A DNA stretch of 64,000 bases, taken from the NCBI RefSeq assembly GCF_026151205.1, contig NC_087078.1, positions 10,483,675 to 10,547,674 on the forward strand, read 5' to 3'. The notes beneath the pieces are model-generated. The model was not told the origin of the DNA and searched no databases. It was given only the letters and a program-made list of their open reading frames with translations. Every line of letters begins with the position of its first letter. Positions within the stretch are counted from its first letter, which is position 1. The stretch comes from Bolinopsis microptera. Its lineage: Eukaryota; Ctenophora; Tentaculata; Lobata; Bolinopsidae. The position numbers were made by a program, and so were the translations under genes. Of the stretch, positions 1-13,869 are shown in pieces.

Positions 1-1333
1 GTACGGAATTTCCTAAAAAAACCAAAATTAATACCTGTTCCACATCCTTCCCCCTTTTAAAAGCAAGACCAGGCGTTAGGGATTTTACAAACCCAGGGGG
101 GGGGTGTCAGTGGGTTTTAATGGTGAAATAAACCCTCAGCCCAACCCCATTTAGTTCCTGCTTATCCCCACGGGAAGGAGTGGTCCACGGTTCGAAAAAT
201 TCTTATTCTCGCTCTTTTTTTAAAATTTTTTTTTAAATTGTTTTGTGCTGCAGTATAATTTAAGCTGTTTTTTTGGGAAAACCCCTTCAGGGGGGTTTAA
301 ATTTCGTTTTAAGATTTCAACACCCTTTTTTTACAAAATCTTTTTTAAGGGAAAATATCCTTTTAAAACGCGGAATCTTTTAAAAAAATTTAAAAATTTA
401 TAGAAACTTCGATCCCCTACGTTAAAAGGTAAAAATTTTTCCCCAACAAAAACAAAATTTCAGTCGAGAAGGGGGGCAATGCAAAACTTTTTTCCTTTAA
501 AAATGTTCGGAAATCCTTTAAAAAATTTTACTCTGCCCGGGGTAAACCCAAACTATAAAAACTAAACTGCTGATTTTTAAAGACTTTAAAGGGAATTTTT
601 CGTGTGGACGAAAATTCAACGGTTATTTTTGGAAAAGGGCAAAATTTTCTATTTAAAAAATATGTTACAAAAAAAATTCACCCCAAAATTTCGAGACCAT
701 AGAATCTATTTTTCCTCGTCTTAAAAAAGACAGAAGCTAAATTTTGGTTTTTAAAAATAAAAAATTTTAAATTTTAAACAACACAATTTAAAAATAAATT
801 TTTTAAAAGGCGTTTTTAAAAGGAATAAAATTAAATTAGTCCGAGGATCATCCCCTTTTCCCTGCGGCCAAAAAATGGCTTTTAACTTTTTTGGGGAAAT
901 TCGTAGAGATCATAAAATTTCGTTTAAGTTTTATTTATATTTTAAAAATCCCTTTTTCTAATTTTCGGGTTGGGTTCACGTGACTCCATCTCCAAACCTC
1001 TCCTGATTTTGGAGAAAATGGGGGATGCCAAGGCAAATATTCCCCTATCACCCTTCCAATATATTTAAAAACTTACTTGGAGATCCTTTTTTTTAACAAT
1101 TTTTTAAGCACTTTCTGTGAAAAAATTACTTCCATGGGTTTTAGGGGTTTATGTCCCACAGAAAATGGTGGTTTTTAAACTTCCTCAAAATTAGAAAAAA
1201 CTAAAATTTAACAATTTTTGCAAATTTTAATAAAAATTTATTTAAAAAAAAATTTTTTTTTTGGGCAAAAAAAATTTTTTAAAATTTTCAAAAATTTTGT
1301 GCCAAAAAAATTTTTCCCCAAAAAAATCCCCAG

Positions 1334-1410
1334 GTACATTCAGTGCAGAAATTTTCCCCGAGAACACTTAAAGAACATCAAAAGATTCACTCTGAAGAGA
1401 AATTTTTAAA
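1334..1410 (+). pseudogene. C2H2 zinc-finger helix and linker fragment
   Basis: The stretch reads as the end of a C2H2 finger: a helix with EHLKEHQKIH-like spacing followed by an HSEEK linker. The same finger is seen at about 4,300-4,370 in the first zinc-finger copy. It lies in the extra 2.25 kb of the first tandem unit, which suggests another partial gene copy there. Neighbouring bases are too corrupted to extend it. Confidence 0.45.
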
Positions 1411-3879
1411 ATGTTAAAGTAGTTTTTTCCCCACAGTTTGAAGGGTTTTTTTTCAAACTTCCTAAAAATTAAAAAAAGGGAACTAAATTTTACCCCAAAA
1501 ATTTTGGGAAAAATTTATCAAAAATAGCCCCTAAAATTTTTTTCCCCGGAAAATTAAAATTTTAAATTTTTCAAAAAATTGGGGTCCCTCAAAAAAAGGT
1601 TTCCCAAAAATCATCCTTGTTTTGCTTGCCCCACGGGGTTCAGGGTTTAAAAAATTTTTTAAAAAAAACCCAAAAAACGGTACTTATATCCTGTATTTTT
1701 CTTTTTTGGGAGAAATTTTTTCCCAGATATATATTAAAAATAATGGGCCAGCTTATATAGATTTTTAAAATTTTAAAACCCAACCAAAAAAATTTCTTTT
1801 TTTTTCCCCTTCAACCTTCCCCACTATCCCGTTGAAGTAGAAAAGTGGAAAATATTTTCCTAAAATTTTAAAATTTAAATTCTTTTCCAAAAGTTTCCAC
1901 TACAATAATCAGGGAAATTTTCATGTTTATACTAAACAAATATCAATAAAATGTTTTTTTGCCATGAACGGACCAAACTATCCAACTCAATTCCACTCAC
2001 CCAAGCAAATCGTTTCAGCATGTAAAAAAGGGCCTAACCTAAAATTTTTTAAAATGTAGTAAAATAAATTTGGTGGATGGTATTGTACAAAAACAATTTG
2101 GGGGAAAAAGAAATCAGGTAAGCTTAGTCACATCCATATGTTACAAACCCCCTGGACATTACTCCCGCCCGGTTCCCAAAGTTACAGAAAATTTCCTCCT
2201 ACGGGACAAACAAACACAACAAAACCCCAAACAAAAAACGGATATCCCGGTTTTTTGGGAATAATTAAGTAGAAAAACAAAAAAATTATAACCTTTGCAT
2301 CTGGGGGGCATTTTTTTAGTTTTTTAAAATTAAACATTTTTTTTTTCGGGCATAAATTTAGACCAATTTAAAAATAAAAAACCCTTTAAATTGATATACT
2401 TAAAAACTTCTTTTTTAAAAAAAACCCTTTAATAGAAATTTAAGTTATAAAAAAGGGCAAGATAGACTTGGAAAGTGGCTTTGGCAAAAATAAGCCCCCG
2501 GGAAACGTACCTGTTTTTTGGTAAAATTTTAATAAAGGCAAAGAAAAAAGGAGGTCCCTTCTATGAAAACGAGGAGACGGAAGTGTCGGGCAACAGATGT
2601 AACAAAAAAGAAAGCAATAAAAACATTTTTTTTTTAATTTTAAATTGTAAAGTTTGTTTTTTTTTTTAGATGAAAGGGTTTTAAAAAAAAGAAATGCCCC
2701 TTTTGTTTCCCCAAATTTTGAAAATTTTGGTTAGATCTTTTCAATTTTTTTGGGAAAAATAAAAAGTCCTACACTTCCGGGTATTTGAAATAGTGGTTTT
2801 TTAAAATTTGAGGGGGGATTAGACCCGCTTTTTTAAGTTCAAAAAGTCAAAAAATTAGAAACCAAGCCCGCAATAAAAAAAAAAAAAATTTTAATGAAAA
2901 TTTTGGGAATCGCATGCATGCATAAAGTTTTAAAAATGAAAACGGGCCCGTTTCACTGGATTTTTTTAAACAAAAACTTTAATTTTGAAGAATAAAATGT
3001 AAAAAAAAAACTCACACGCGCCCCCACAAAAGTCGGCCCATTCCCCCAACAGTTAAAGGTTTTTTCCATTTTTCACAAATTTAAAAAAATTTTTTTTTTC
3101 CCAAAAAAAAATTTGGTCAAATGTTGCTGATATTTCTCAAAGAAACCCTTTTTTGGTACTTTTAATATGTTTAGAAAATTTAAAACAAATCTCACGAAAA
3201 ACCCTTTAACTCCAATTAGTAAACCCTTTGAAAAACCTTAAATTTTATTTAAAATAACAAATGAAAGGACTTATTTTTTTTTTAAAAAAAAATTTGGAAA
3301 AGATCAAAAAACCTTTTTCAAAATTTGGAATCACAGGACATACTTTTATAAAACCCTTTCTCGGGGGGCCCTTTTCCATCGGGGGGGCATACACCCTATC
3401 GTGTGGAGTTTTTTTGGGCTGAATTTGTAAATTGGGGGGGTTTTAGTTATTATTAAATGAAAATTCAACGGGTATGATATCAATTACAAACAGTTTTGTT
3501 TTAAAAAAGTTAACATTTAAATGCGTTTTTACTTTGGGTTAAAAAATTTATGTACTTTGGGTTTACGTGGTGGAATTTTAAAGAAAATTTTAAAATTTTA
3601 GGTTACAAAAACAAAATTTTTTTTAGCGGGTCTTTCCCTTTCGAAAAAATAAACTTTTGAGCTAGAGTCCATCTTTTTTAAAAATTAGGGGACCGTATTT
3701 AAAATGAAATAAGTTAAAAAATTAAAAATTTTTTTGAGATACCGTCCGGGGGGTTTTAAAAAACTGGCAAATATTTGTGTTTTTCTTTTGGAAATGCACT
3801 GGAAAAACCCCAAAAATTCTTTCACACAAAATTTTTAAATAAATGTATTTTATATATCCTTTTATTTCGAAACCTCAGA

Positions 3880-5010
3880 ATGTCTAAAAGACTGTAAACA
3901 AAAAGATAAAAACAAAACAATTTGGAGATCCCAAAAAAGTCGAAGGGGTTTCCTCTGCCCAAGTGTGGACCCCAAAATTTTTCCCAAAAGAACACTTTGT
4001 TGGGAAACAAAAAAGAACAAAAAACAAAATAAAAATTTGGGACAAAAAACAAGAATTTCATCTGTTTCAGATAAACCCACTTTTTTTAAAACGGGCCATT
4101 TTGTGAACATTTTTACCCAGACACTCTTTTTAATAGAACAGAAGGGCCCCGGCACCATGATAAAAAGCACCCCCAAAGGGTTCCTGACTACTTGGATACT
4201 TCAATAATTTGACGGAACAGATCCCAAGGACATTAGTTTGTCCCAATGGAGTCCCCTGTGAACCATTGGGTGTTCACAGGGGGTACTTTCCCTGCAAAAC
4301 CTTCGAGAACATTTTTAAAATTTGAACATCAAAAAATTCACTCTAAAGGGAAAAACCCTTTTAAAAATGTTCAGTTTTTTTTTCCATGCAAACAAAAGGG
4401 AGCAGGTGATTTTTACGTACAAAAAAAATTCCCACTCGGGTGAAAAAACCCTTCAAGTGTTTCTATTTTTCATATGCAACAAAAAAAGCAGGTAATTTTA
4501 AACTAAACATATGAAACTAAATTCGGGCGAAAAACCCCTTAAAAGTTTTCCCGAGTTTCATTTGCTGCAAGAAAACCGGGTAATTTTTCTGAACAAAAGA
4601 GAACTCACCCGGGTGAGAAACCCTTTTAAAAATGTTCTGGTGTTCATTTGCTGCAAGACACCAGGGTAATTTTACTGTACTATGGGGAACCCCCACTCGG
4701 TGATAAACCCTCAAATTTTCTAAAGGGTTCATATGCAAAAAAAGGGGGGGGGGGAGCGGGTTTATCTTAGGGTACAAAAGAAAACTCACCAGGTGAAAAC
4801 CCCCCAAGTTTTCTGATTTTAAAATTGCGGGCCAAAACCTTTAACCCCTTAATAACATATGAAAACTCCTCGGGTGAAAAAACCCCTTAAACCCAAATTT
4901 TTTTAAAGTTTTCATTTGCTTCAAGACAACAATTTTTTCTTCCTAACACATGAAAGCACTCTGGGGAGAAATGTTTTCAAATGTTCACAAAGCCCTTATA
5001 CTGAAAGAAA
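3880..5010 (+). pseudogene. C2H2 zinc-finger gene copy 1 (corrupted)
   Basis: The start context (CTCAGAATGTCT), the lysine/glutamate-rich N-terminus, two divergent N-terminal fingers and a run of FKCSECSF-type fingers with HSGEKP linkers follow the clean gene at 25,137-26,015 block by block. The reading frame is broken repeatedly. Between the N-terminal fingers and the tandem fingers it has an extra finger (about 4,300-4,370) that the clean gene lacks, and it continues through more C-terminal fingers. Family knowledge: arrays of C2H2 fingers with TGEKP-like linkers bind DNA. The frameshifts look like base-calling errors, so the real gene may be intact; I cannot tell. Confidence 0.65.
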
Positions 5011-8000
5011 AATGAGTGATCCTACAAAAAAAATTAAAAAATCCACATGGTGAAAAAACTATATTGGCGGGTCCTGCAAGAGTTTTCTTTTTCTTGATAA
5101 GAGGGAGACATTATGAATTTTGGGACTTTGGGCCTTTAAGTAATGGGCATCGGGGGGTTTGGGATCTTTTTAAAAACCCCCAAATTTCAGGGGTTTACAA
5201 AAATCTTTTGTGTAAAAATTACACTCCTCTTTTGCCCCTATTTCCCTTTTTTAAAAGATGACAAATTTTGCATCCTCATCCCAACAGAGTTTAAAAGAAA
5301 ATTGAAAATTTTTATAAAGGGGCCTAAATTTTCCATGCCAAATGAAATTTCCCCCGGTTTCCCAAATTTTGTATCAAGAAAACCCCCAAAAAGTTGGACT
5401 TGATCCCCTTTGGGTAATTTAAAACAGATTTTTTAATAAATTAATATAGGGCAATAAATTATTAAATTAAACATTTGACATGGGAATTTAAAGAAAAAAA
5501 AATTCATATAATGCCACAACCTGTCAAATTTGGTTTTGTTTTCAGGAGGTAACCCGACTAATCTGTTAGAATTGGGCCCGACACAAAAGGGGTTTAAAAA
5601 ATTAGAAGGAAACGGGTTAAAATATTAGGGGGTTTATTTGTAAAAAATTTGGAAATTCTTTTAAAATATTGGGATAAATTAAAATAACACTAGAAACTCC
5701 AGGTAACCCACAAAGAATCCAGAAAAAATATAAAAGGTTTTGGGAACACACATCGTACGGAAAAACCCCGAATTCCACAAAAATAGCACTATTTCCACAT
5801 ACACCCCCCTTTTTAGCAAACCCCGACGTTAGGGAGTTTTTTCAAAGCAGGGGGAGGGGGTCCGTGTGGTTTTTGTGGGATATGAACCTTCAGACAAACC
5901 CGTTTTTGTTCATGCATTTTCTCACCCGATGGAGTGGTCCGCAGGAACTGAAGAATTCTTATTTCCCGCTATTATTTGTAATTTTTTTTATTGTTTTGGT
6001 TTTTGCAATCAGGTTAGACTTTTTTGCTTAATGTAATGGGTGTTTAGGTTCCCCTGACATAAAATTTTAAAAAAAGGATAGAACCCGTCCCGGAAAGAAA
6101 AAACGGCTAACCTATAAAAATTTTTAAAAGACTACCATAAATTTTTTTTGGCCGCTCCGCGGCCCCGGGTAAAAACGATTTCATTTTTTTTGGGGTTTTT
6201 TTTATATTACCGAGGGTTTTGTTTTCATTATATAGTTTTTTAATTTTATTTGATAAATTTTTTTCATAATTGCCAAAAGATTTTTGAAAGAATTTTCCTT
6301 TTCCCAGTCCCAACCTCGCGATCGCTAACTTAAATAACGGCGGATTTACCGACTAGGCAAAATTTCAAGTACCTTTTGGGAATAATTTTTCATATAGGTC
6401 CCTTTGGGGCGATCCTGGGAAATAAACCCTACTACCATACTACCAAACAGAACCCTTCCTACCCATACTGGTGTAAAGGAAAAAAACTTGGTCCTGCCCG
6501 AAAATCTTTTGGGTTAAATTTTGGGAACGGCGCAAGTTAAGCGCAAGGGAAAAAGGGGTCCAAAAGGGAAACGGGGAATTTTTCGCCGATTCGAACATCT
6601 TCTCGGATAAATAAGAATTAAAGGGGACAGTGGGGGCGGGGTTACAGTGGTTAAAAAAAACCCAGAAACGATATTTTTAAAAAATTGATTTAATAATTTT
6701 TGTTGACAAAAAATTTTTCGGCGTGGGTTTTGGGGAAATTAATATGGCTAGGAAATTAGATTTTTAGATTCCTCACCTTTTTGTCACTGGGGTTCAGGTG
6801 GCGCACTTCTTTCGGGAAAAAAATTTTTTCCAAATTACTTTTGATTTCCATTTCGTTAAAAAGGTACAAAATTTTTAAAAACCCCCAAAATAATTTATTC
6901 AGGTCAGAATGGGGACGAAATTGCCAAAAATTCTTGCCTAAAAATGGGGGCGGGGTCCCTTTAAAAAAATTAATCTGGGCCCCGGGGAAACCCAAAAAAA
7001 AACAAACTAACGCTGACTTTAAAGACGTTAAAAGAATTTTATCGTGTGGAGAAAAATTCAACGGTTTGTTTTGGAAAAGGGAAAAAATCTCTATTTTTAT
7101 CATAATGAATTTCAAATAAATTTTTCAAAATTTACTAACCCTTTTTTTCGCTTAAAAAGGGTAGAAGCCCAATTTTTTGGATTTTAAATCAAAACTATTT
7201 TTACAACTAAAAAACAATTAAATATATTTATTGAGGACGGGTTTCAACTTACCAAAACCAAAGGAAAATTTTAAAAATTTGTCCGGGCATCACTTTCATT
7301 TGGGGGCCCTAAAAAGGCGTTAATCTTGTTTGCAAAATCGGAAAAGATCGGATTTTGGGTTTTGTGTATTTTTTTAAAATTTTAAATTTACCCCTTTTCC
7401 CAATTTTTTTAGGTTGGCCAGTGACTCCATTTTTCCAAATCCCGTCTTCTTGGGGGAAAAGTGGGGAAATTCCCCATTTCTATATTCCCCTCTTATCATC
7501 TTCCCCTTATATCTGAAATCCCAACTTGGGGGATACTGATTAAAACTTTTCTCTTTTTGCACTTTCTGGAAAAAATTACTTTCCCTTTTTTGATCGTGTA
7601 TGGACAAATTTTTTTTTGGGAAATTTTTTAAATTCGGGGATTAGTTTTTAATGATTTAAAAAAGTATGGAAAATCATATTACAAACATTTTGTTTTATTT
7701 TAAATTAACTATAAAAAGTTATTTACAAAATTTAATAATTTTAAATTTCTTTTGGTTTCGTGGGGGTTTTAAAATTAAATAAGTTTTAATTTTTTGTTAA
7801 ATAAAACATTTTTTTTTTAGCTTTGGGCGTTTCCCTTTTTGAAATTTAAAAAACAAAAGCTTAAAATCATCGTTTCAAAAATTAAAAAACCGAAATTAAA
7901 AGAAATTTAAGGGTTTCCCGGAAATTTTAAATTTTGAGATACCCGGGCCGGCCTTTTAAATTGGGGAAAAAATTTTTGATTTTTTTTGGGGTAAGGCAAA

Positions 8001-8078
8001 ATTTTCAATAACACATCCTTCCGATCGAATTTTAAAAAAATTTTTACTTTTAAAATCTTAATTTCCCAAAACCCCAGA

Positions 8079-9150
8079 ATGTCTAAAAAAAATGTAAACA
8101 AGAGTTTAAAACAGAACGAGGGAGATCCCCCAAAAATTTAAACGTTTCCCCTCTGCCCAATTTTGTGGGCCACATTACTTTTTAGAAAAAAACTACTTTG
8201 TTGCACATCAAAGAACATAAAAAAAATATCCAAAATTTTACAAAAAAAACAAGAAACCCTTTCATCTAAACAGAAAACCTCAATTTTTTAAAACTGTCCA
8301 TTTTTTTGCTGAACATGTTTTTCTCCCGACACTCATTTAAAAAGAAAAATGTAAAGGGAGCCAAAAACCCTGAACAAAGCAGGGCCCCCAAAATACCTGA
8401 CTATTTTGATACTTTAGAAACTTTTTACGGGGAAAAGATCCCAAGGACATTAGTTCCCGTCACCCCATTTAGAGCCTTTCCTGGAGACCATTTGGGTGAT
8501 CACAGTGCCTTCAGTGCAGCATATTGGAGAAAAAAATTAAAGAAAAATCAAAAGATTTAACCCCAGTCGAGAAACCCTTCCAAATGGTTTTAATTGTTCA
8601 TAAACTGCAAAACAACAAGTCATCTTTCGTACATATGAGAACCCTCAGGGGAGAAAAACCCTTTAAGTGTTTTTGATTTTTTCATTAAAGCTTTAACACA
8701 AGCATGTAATTTTTACGGTACATATTAAGAACTCCTCTTTTAGAAACCCTTTAAATGTTCTGAGTGTTTTAAAATGCTAAAAAAACAGCAGGGGGCCTTC
8801 CCGAACATAAGAACCCCAAAACCCCGGTGAGAAACCCTTCAAGTTTTTCTGATTTTTCAAACTACCAAATAGAAATATTACCTTAAATGTAAAATATTAG
8901 AAAAAAAATCTGGGGATAAACCCTTCAAGTGTTTTTGGGGGTGTTCAAATTCACCAAAAAAATGCGGCAAACTAACCAAAACATAGAGAAAAATTTACTC
9001 CCGGTTTATAAACCCCCTTTAAAAATGTTCTGAGTTTCATTTGCTGCAAAAACAAGCAAACACTTTCTAGACAACATGAGAACCCCCACTCTGGGGAAAA
9101 AATGATTTAAAATTTCACAGGCCCAAAGCTGCAAGAAAAAAGAATTGACC
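8079..9150 (+). pseudogene. C2H2 zinc-finger gene copy 2 (corrupted)
   Basis: Same block order as copy 1, about 4.2 kb downstream: start context, two divergent N-terminal fingers, an FDTLE segment matching FDTSD of the clean protein, an additional finger region near 8,500-8,560, then several tandem fingers with readable GAGAAACCCTTCAAGTG linkers. Numerous indels break the frame. As for the other copies, sequencing error is the simpler explanation, so pseudogene status is provisional. Confidence 0.6.
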
Positions 9151-11912
9151 TACAAGAAATAATTTTAGAAACCACTATGGGAGAAAAAGAATTGGAAAAC
9201 CGCCCAAAATTTGTTCAAAAACTTGAAAAGATGGGAGATTTATGGGTTTGGACTTTTTTGCTTTTTTTGACATTTTAAAAATCTGTAAGGAAACATCAAC
9301 GTTTGGGTTGGTAAAGTTTTAAAATTTCCCCCCGTTTTAAAATTTACAAAGGGGTATTTTGTCAAAATTTTTCCAAATCCTTTTGCACAATTTCCGGTTT
9401 TTTTGATGACAAATTTTTGGGAACCCTCAATGCTCAACAGAGTATGATAATTTTAAATTTTATAAAATGCCTCACTTTTTAGTCCAGTTGAAAGTTTCCC
9501 TTTAAAACCAAAAATCAAGAAAAAAACTTAAAAAATTTCCCTTTTGGACCCTTAAAGACCTTGGGAAAGTATCAAAAAGATGTTTAAATGAAATAGGCAA
9601 TGATTATTGATTTTAAAAAATTTTACATTGTAAATTTTTAAAATAATAATTTTCATAAAATGCCCCACAACCTTCGAAAACGATTGTCCACGAAAAGTAA
9701 CCACAAAAAAAACTGTGTAAATTCGGGGCCCCACACAGAAGTGGGGGTTTTAAAAGGGAAAAGGGAAAATGTTTATTTTTATTATGGGGTTTGTTGTAAA
9801 AAACCCGGAAATCTTTTTAATATTTGGATAAATTAGATAACACTGAAACTCCAAAGGGTTTCCAAATGAACACAAATTTTCCCGAAAAACCGGACAAACT
9901 TAAACCAAACAGATCGACAAGTAACAGATAGCGTTTTTTAAAAAACAAAGAATCCCCGAAAAATATAATTTGTTTTGGGAACAAAACAACCTTTCTGGAA
10001 TCCCCAAATACCACAAAAACACTGGGTTTCCCCATACCCCCCGCCCTTGTAGAAAATCCAGGCGTTAAGGGGGGTTTAAACAAAGCAGGGGGAAGGGGGT
10101 CAGTGGGGGGTTAATTTTTTGGGTTTAAATTTAACTCTCAACAACCATTTAGTTTTATGCTATCCACTGATGGAGTTGGCTCACAGGGACGAATTTTTCC
10201 CTTTTTCCAGTTACTAATTGTATTTTTATTTTTGTGTTGTAATGCAAAAACAGGGGTTGGCTGTTTTGGGTTATAGTTCAAATGGTTTTACCCTTCCCTC
10301 GGGAAAAATTTTTTTTCAACACCCCATTTTTAGAGCGGTTTTTAGACTGGGTTTCTCCGAAAATCGGAACCAACTACCAAATTTAAATTAAAAACTTTTC
10401 TGATGTTAACATTCAAAAAAAAATTAAAAACCCCACCTGGTTTTAAAAAAAGGTTTTTGGCTTTGACGATTAATTGACAATATAACCCTTTTGTTAAATT
10501 TCTTAAAAGGGTTTTGGATGGCCCAAACCCAAAGTCCGGGTCCTTTTTTTAACTTTTAGCAATTTGGGCTGTTTCTTTGCCTTTATAAGCTTTTCATCTT
10601 CGTTTCCAAAAATTTTATGTCCAAAACTTTTGCAAACCCCTTGATAGTTTTCCCTTTAACTAATCTTTGTTTCACAAAAATAGAGCATAAGGTTTTTTGG
10701 TTTTTCCACTGGGCTTAGGTTTTTGTTTAAGCTACCAAAAATTTAAATTTTTAATTTTTTTATATACATATCAAACCAGGTCGAGAAAGGGGAAAGAATT
10801 GGGAAAAATTCTTGCATAAAAAATGTTCGGAAATTTCCCTTTTAAAAAAAATTTACCCGGGGGCCCGGGGGGAAAACCCAAAAAACACAAAAATATAAAA
10901 AGCCCGACTTTTAAAAACGTTATTGAAATTTTAATTTGTTTTGTGAACGAAAATTTAAAAGGGAAAGGTTTTTAAAGCCCATAAAAACCCCTTTTTGGGT
11001 CAAAGATTACAAATAAATTTTCCCCCTTAAACTATCTTGTTTAGTTTTCGTCCCTTAAAAAAATTTTAAAATAAAAATTTGGGTTTTTTCATCAAAATAT
11101 TTTTTCCCCAAATATAATCAAAAAAATTTATTAAGGACGTTAAAGAAGGAATATTTTTAAAATTTGCCAAGGAGTCAACCTCCCCCTCGCGGGCCCAAGA
11201 TGGGGTTTAAACTGTTTAAAATATCGTAAAAGATCGTGATTTTAAAAATTTAAATCCCTTTTTTCCCAATTTTTTCGCTGGTCACGTGATTGGGATCCCA
11301 AAACTGTCTGAACGGAGAAAAGTGAGGGATGTCCTAGGCAAATTCCCCCCTGTCATCTTCCCCCCTTAAATCTGATAACTTTCTTGGGGGTACTGTTTGA
11401 ACTAACAACTTTAATTGTGTTTTTTTCCTTCTGCAAAAAATTTTATTTTTGACATGTGCAGTATTTTTTAAAATTTTTAAATTCGGGGGTAATTTTATTG
11501 AAAATTATTGGGTTTAGTATGAATCATATATTTTCAAACTTTTTTTTTTAAAAGTTAACGTTTAAATGTTTAAATTTACATTGTTAATAATTTTTTGCTT
11601 TGATCATTTGGGGGAAAATTAGTAAGTTTTTTAAATTTTTTGTTACAAAAAATAATTTTTTTTAAACTTGGTTTTTTTTTTCGAAAAAAAAAAACGTTTG
11701 ACTTGAGTCACGTTTCAAAATTAGAGAAATTTTGTTTTAAGAAAAAGATTAAAAAAATTTTGGGATTCTGGCCCCGGTGGTTTAACTGGGGGAAAATTTT
11801 TAATTTTCAAAGGGGTAAGGCACGTTAAATTAAAAAAAAATTTCCCCTTTACGAACGAATTTTTTAAAAAAAGTACTTTTTAAAACCTCTTTAAAATTTC
11901 AATTTCCTCAGA

Positions 11913-12830
11913 ATGTCCCAAAGACGTAAACCAAAGACAATCAGAACAAGTGGGGGATCCCAGAAAAGTCAAACGGTTTTCCCCTGCCCAAATTTTGGAG
12001 CACATTAAATTTCAAAGACTACTTTGTTTACACATCAAAGAACAAAAAACAATTTTCAAATTGGGACAATAAAAAAAAAGAAAAATTAAAATCGGGAAAC
12101 CGATAAACCATCTTTTTTTTTATCCCAAATTTGTGCTGAACATGTTTACTCAACACTCAATTAAAAAACATTAAAGCAAAACCCCCCACCATGATCAAAA
12201 GCAGCCCAGAAATACCCCCGACAAATTTAACTTCAGTTTAAAATTTAAATGGAACAGAAACTTCAAGGGGGACAATTTGTTTTTGTCCCCTAGTGAGAGC
12301 CCGCCGTGAGACCATTTGGGGGTTCCAATGACAAAAACCCGTGCGGCTTAAGGGGGGAATCCTTAAAAAAAAAATCAAAAGATTCACCAGGTAGAAACTC
12401 TTCCCAATTGGGCCGAGGTTCATTTGCTGCAAAAAAAGCATTAATTTTTACGGAACATTGAGAACTCACTCAGGGGAGAAAAAACCCCTTCCAAATGTTT
12501 TTTGAGTGTTCATAGGCCCCCAAGACAACCAGGGCATCTTACTTAAAATAAGGGGAAACCCCCCAGGGGAAAAACCCTTTTAAGTGTTTAAGTGGGGCCT
12601 TTTCTACAAAAAAAAGCAGGGAATCTTTCGGGACAAAAAGGGGAAAACCCCTCAGGTGAGAAACCCCCTTTAAATTTTCTGAGGGGTTTTAAAATGCGGG
12701 AAGACAACAATGCCCTTTACAGAAAACAAGAAACCTCACACTGAGGAGAAATATTCAAAAGTTTTCCCGAGCTCAAGCTGCAAAAAAAAAGAATGATCCT
12801 ACAAGAAATATTAGAATCCACTACGGGGAG
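11913..12830 (+). pseudogene. C2H2 zinc-finger gene copy 3 (corrupted)
   Basis: Third copy, about 3.8 kb after the second. The N-terminal block reads close to the clean gene (SNGFLCP-like segment near 11,965-12,000) and is followed by tandem-finger linkers around 12,470, 12,560, 12,650 and 12,740. Reading frame is broken by homopolymer errors. The shared 3' block around 12,790-12,830 (GATCCTACAAGAAATATTAG) recurs after copies 1 and 2, showing that the full array genes extend beyond the point where the clean copy at 25 kb stops. Confidence 0.6.
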
Positions 12831-13469
12831 AAACTAAATTGGCAGTGGACCATACTGCAAATGTTGTTCAGGTTTTTGAAAAGAAGGTTTTGAAGGTGTA
12901 CATTATGATTTGGTAACCCGGGGGTTTATTGACATTAAAATATTGGGGGCATCGTCGTTGGGGTTTTAAACTTTTGAAATCCCCCCGTAATCAGTTTTGA
13001 AATTTGCTATTTTTGTCAAAATTTAACTACTTTGAGCGGGAATAATTTTAAAGTTACTAGATATGAAAATTCTTTCTCGCCATGTTTCCCCATAAAGTAA
13101 CCGATTTTGGTTTACCCTTTCTTTCCAAAGTTTTTTCCAAAAGTTTCCTGTATCAAGGGACTTTCCAAACCCCCATTTTCAAATTTTTGTTCCCAAATTT
13201 TTAATTTTACCTATCTCACCATGTTTAGTGTTCCTTTTTTATGAAAAATGGTGGGTTGATAAAAATTTTGGGGAATCGAGTTTTCCCCAATTTTAAAACC
13301 TACCTTACTTTAAAAATTAATGAAGAAGTGTATTTTCTACACCCTTTTTTAAATTTTTTCTTTTGTCCTCAAAATCTGGGGTTAATAACAACAAATGGGG
13401 CTGATTCTGAAACTCCGGGTTTAAAAAGAAAAATGAACGGGAATTTTAAAAAAAAGTCAAACAAAAAAA

Positions 13470-13615
13470 TGGTTTAAAAAAAAATGGCGAAAAAGGGAAA
13501 ATGTTTCAATTTGAAACCTGGGTTCACCAAAAAAAATCAATCAAAACCCAAATTTTTAAAACCCTTTTAAAACCATTTTTCCCCCATTTTTCACCATTGG
13601 AAAACTTCCCTCCGG
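13470..13615. repeat. Inverted-repeat MITE-like copy
   Basis: Although corrupted, this block parallels the palindromic left end of the element at 24,888-25,010: repeated AATGGTGAAA-type sequence, a central ACAATTTGGAAA-like segment, CATTCACC-type sequence, then CACCATTGGA at the right edge. It shows that the terminal repeat family flanking the clean zinc-finger gene also exists on its own beside the zinc-finger array. Confidence 0.5.
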
Positions 13616-13869
13616 GCGTAAACCAAGAAAACCCAAAACATTTTTTTTAAAAATCTCTTTCTGTCCCAAAATAAATGGGACAACAGGAAAAAAAAACGTC
13701 AAACCTTGGTTTTTATAAAAAGTGCCCCCCCGGAAAAGTGGATTCCCGGGGCCAACCCGCCACAGGTCCCCCGTGTCCCCGGGGGTGGGGTTAAATTTCT
13801 AAGTACTACCGCCGCAACTCCCGGAAATTTTGGGGGGGATTTTCCCCTGTAAAGTGCCTGGTTCAGGGA

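Larger units (their letters stand above)
1..13640. repeat. Tandem array of zinc-finger gene units, about 4 kb each
   Basis: Three units line up by shared landmarks. A segment ending in a GGCGTTAGGG-like motif followed by a G-rich GGGGGTCAGTG block occurs near 1, 5,755 and 9,993. A TGGAGTGGTCC-like block occurs near 175, 5,930 and 10,170. A GTCACGTGACT-like block occurs near 975, 7,415 and 11,280. A zinc-finger start block occurs at 3,880, 8,079 and 11,913. The first unit is longer because about 2.25 kb extra lies between roughly 1,170 and 3,430. All copies are in the low-quality sequence, so exact identity cannot be judged. Confidence 0.7.
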
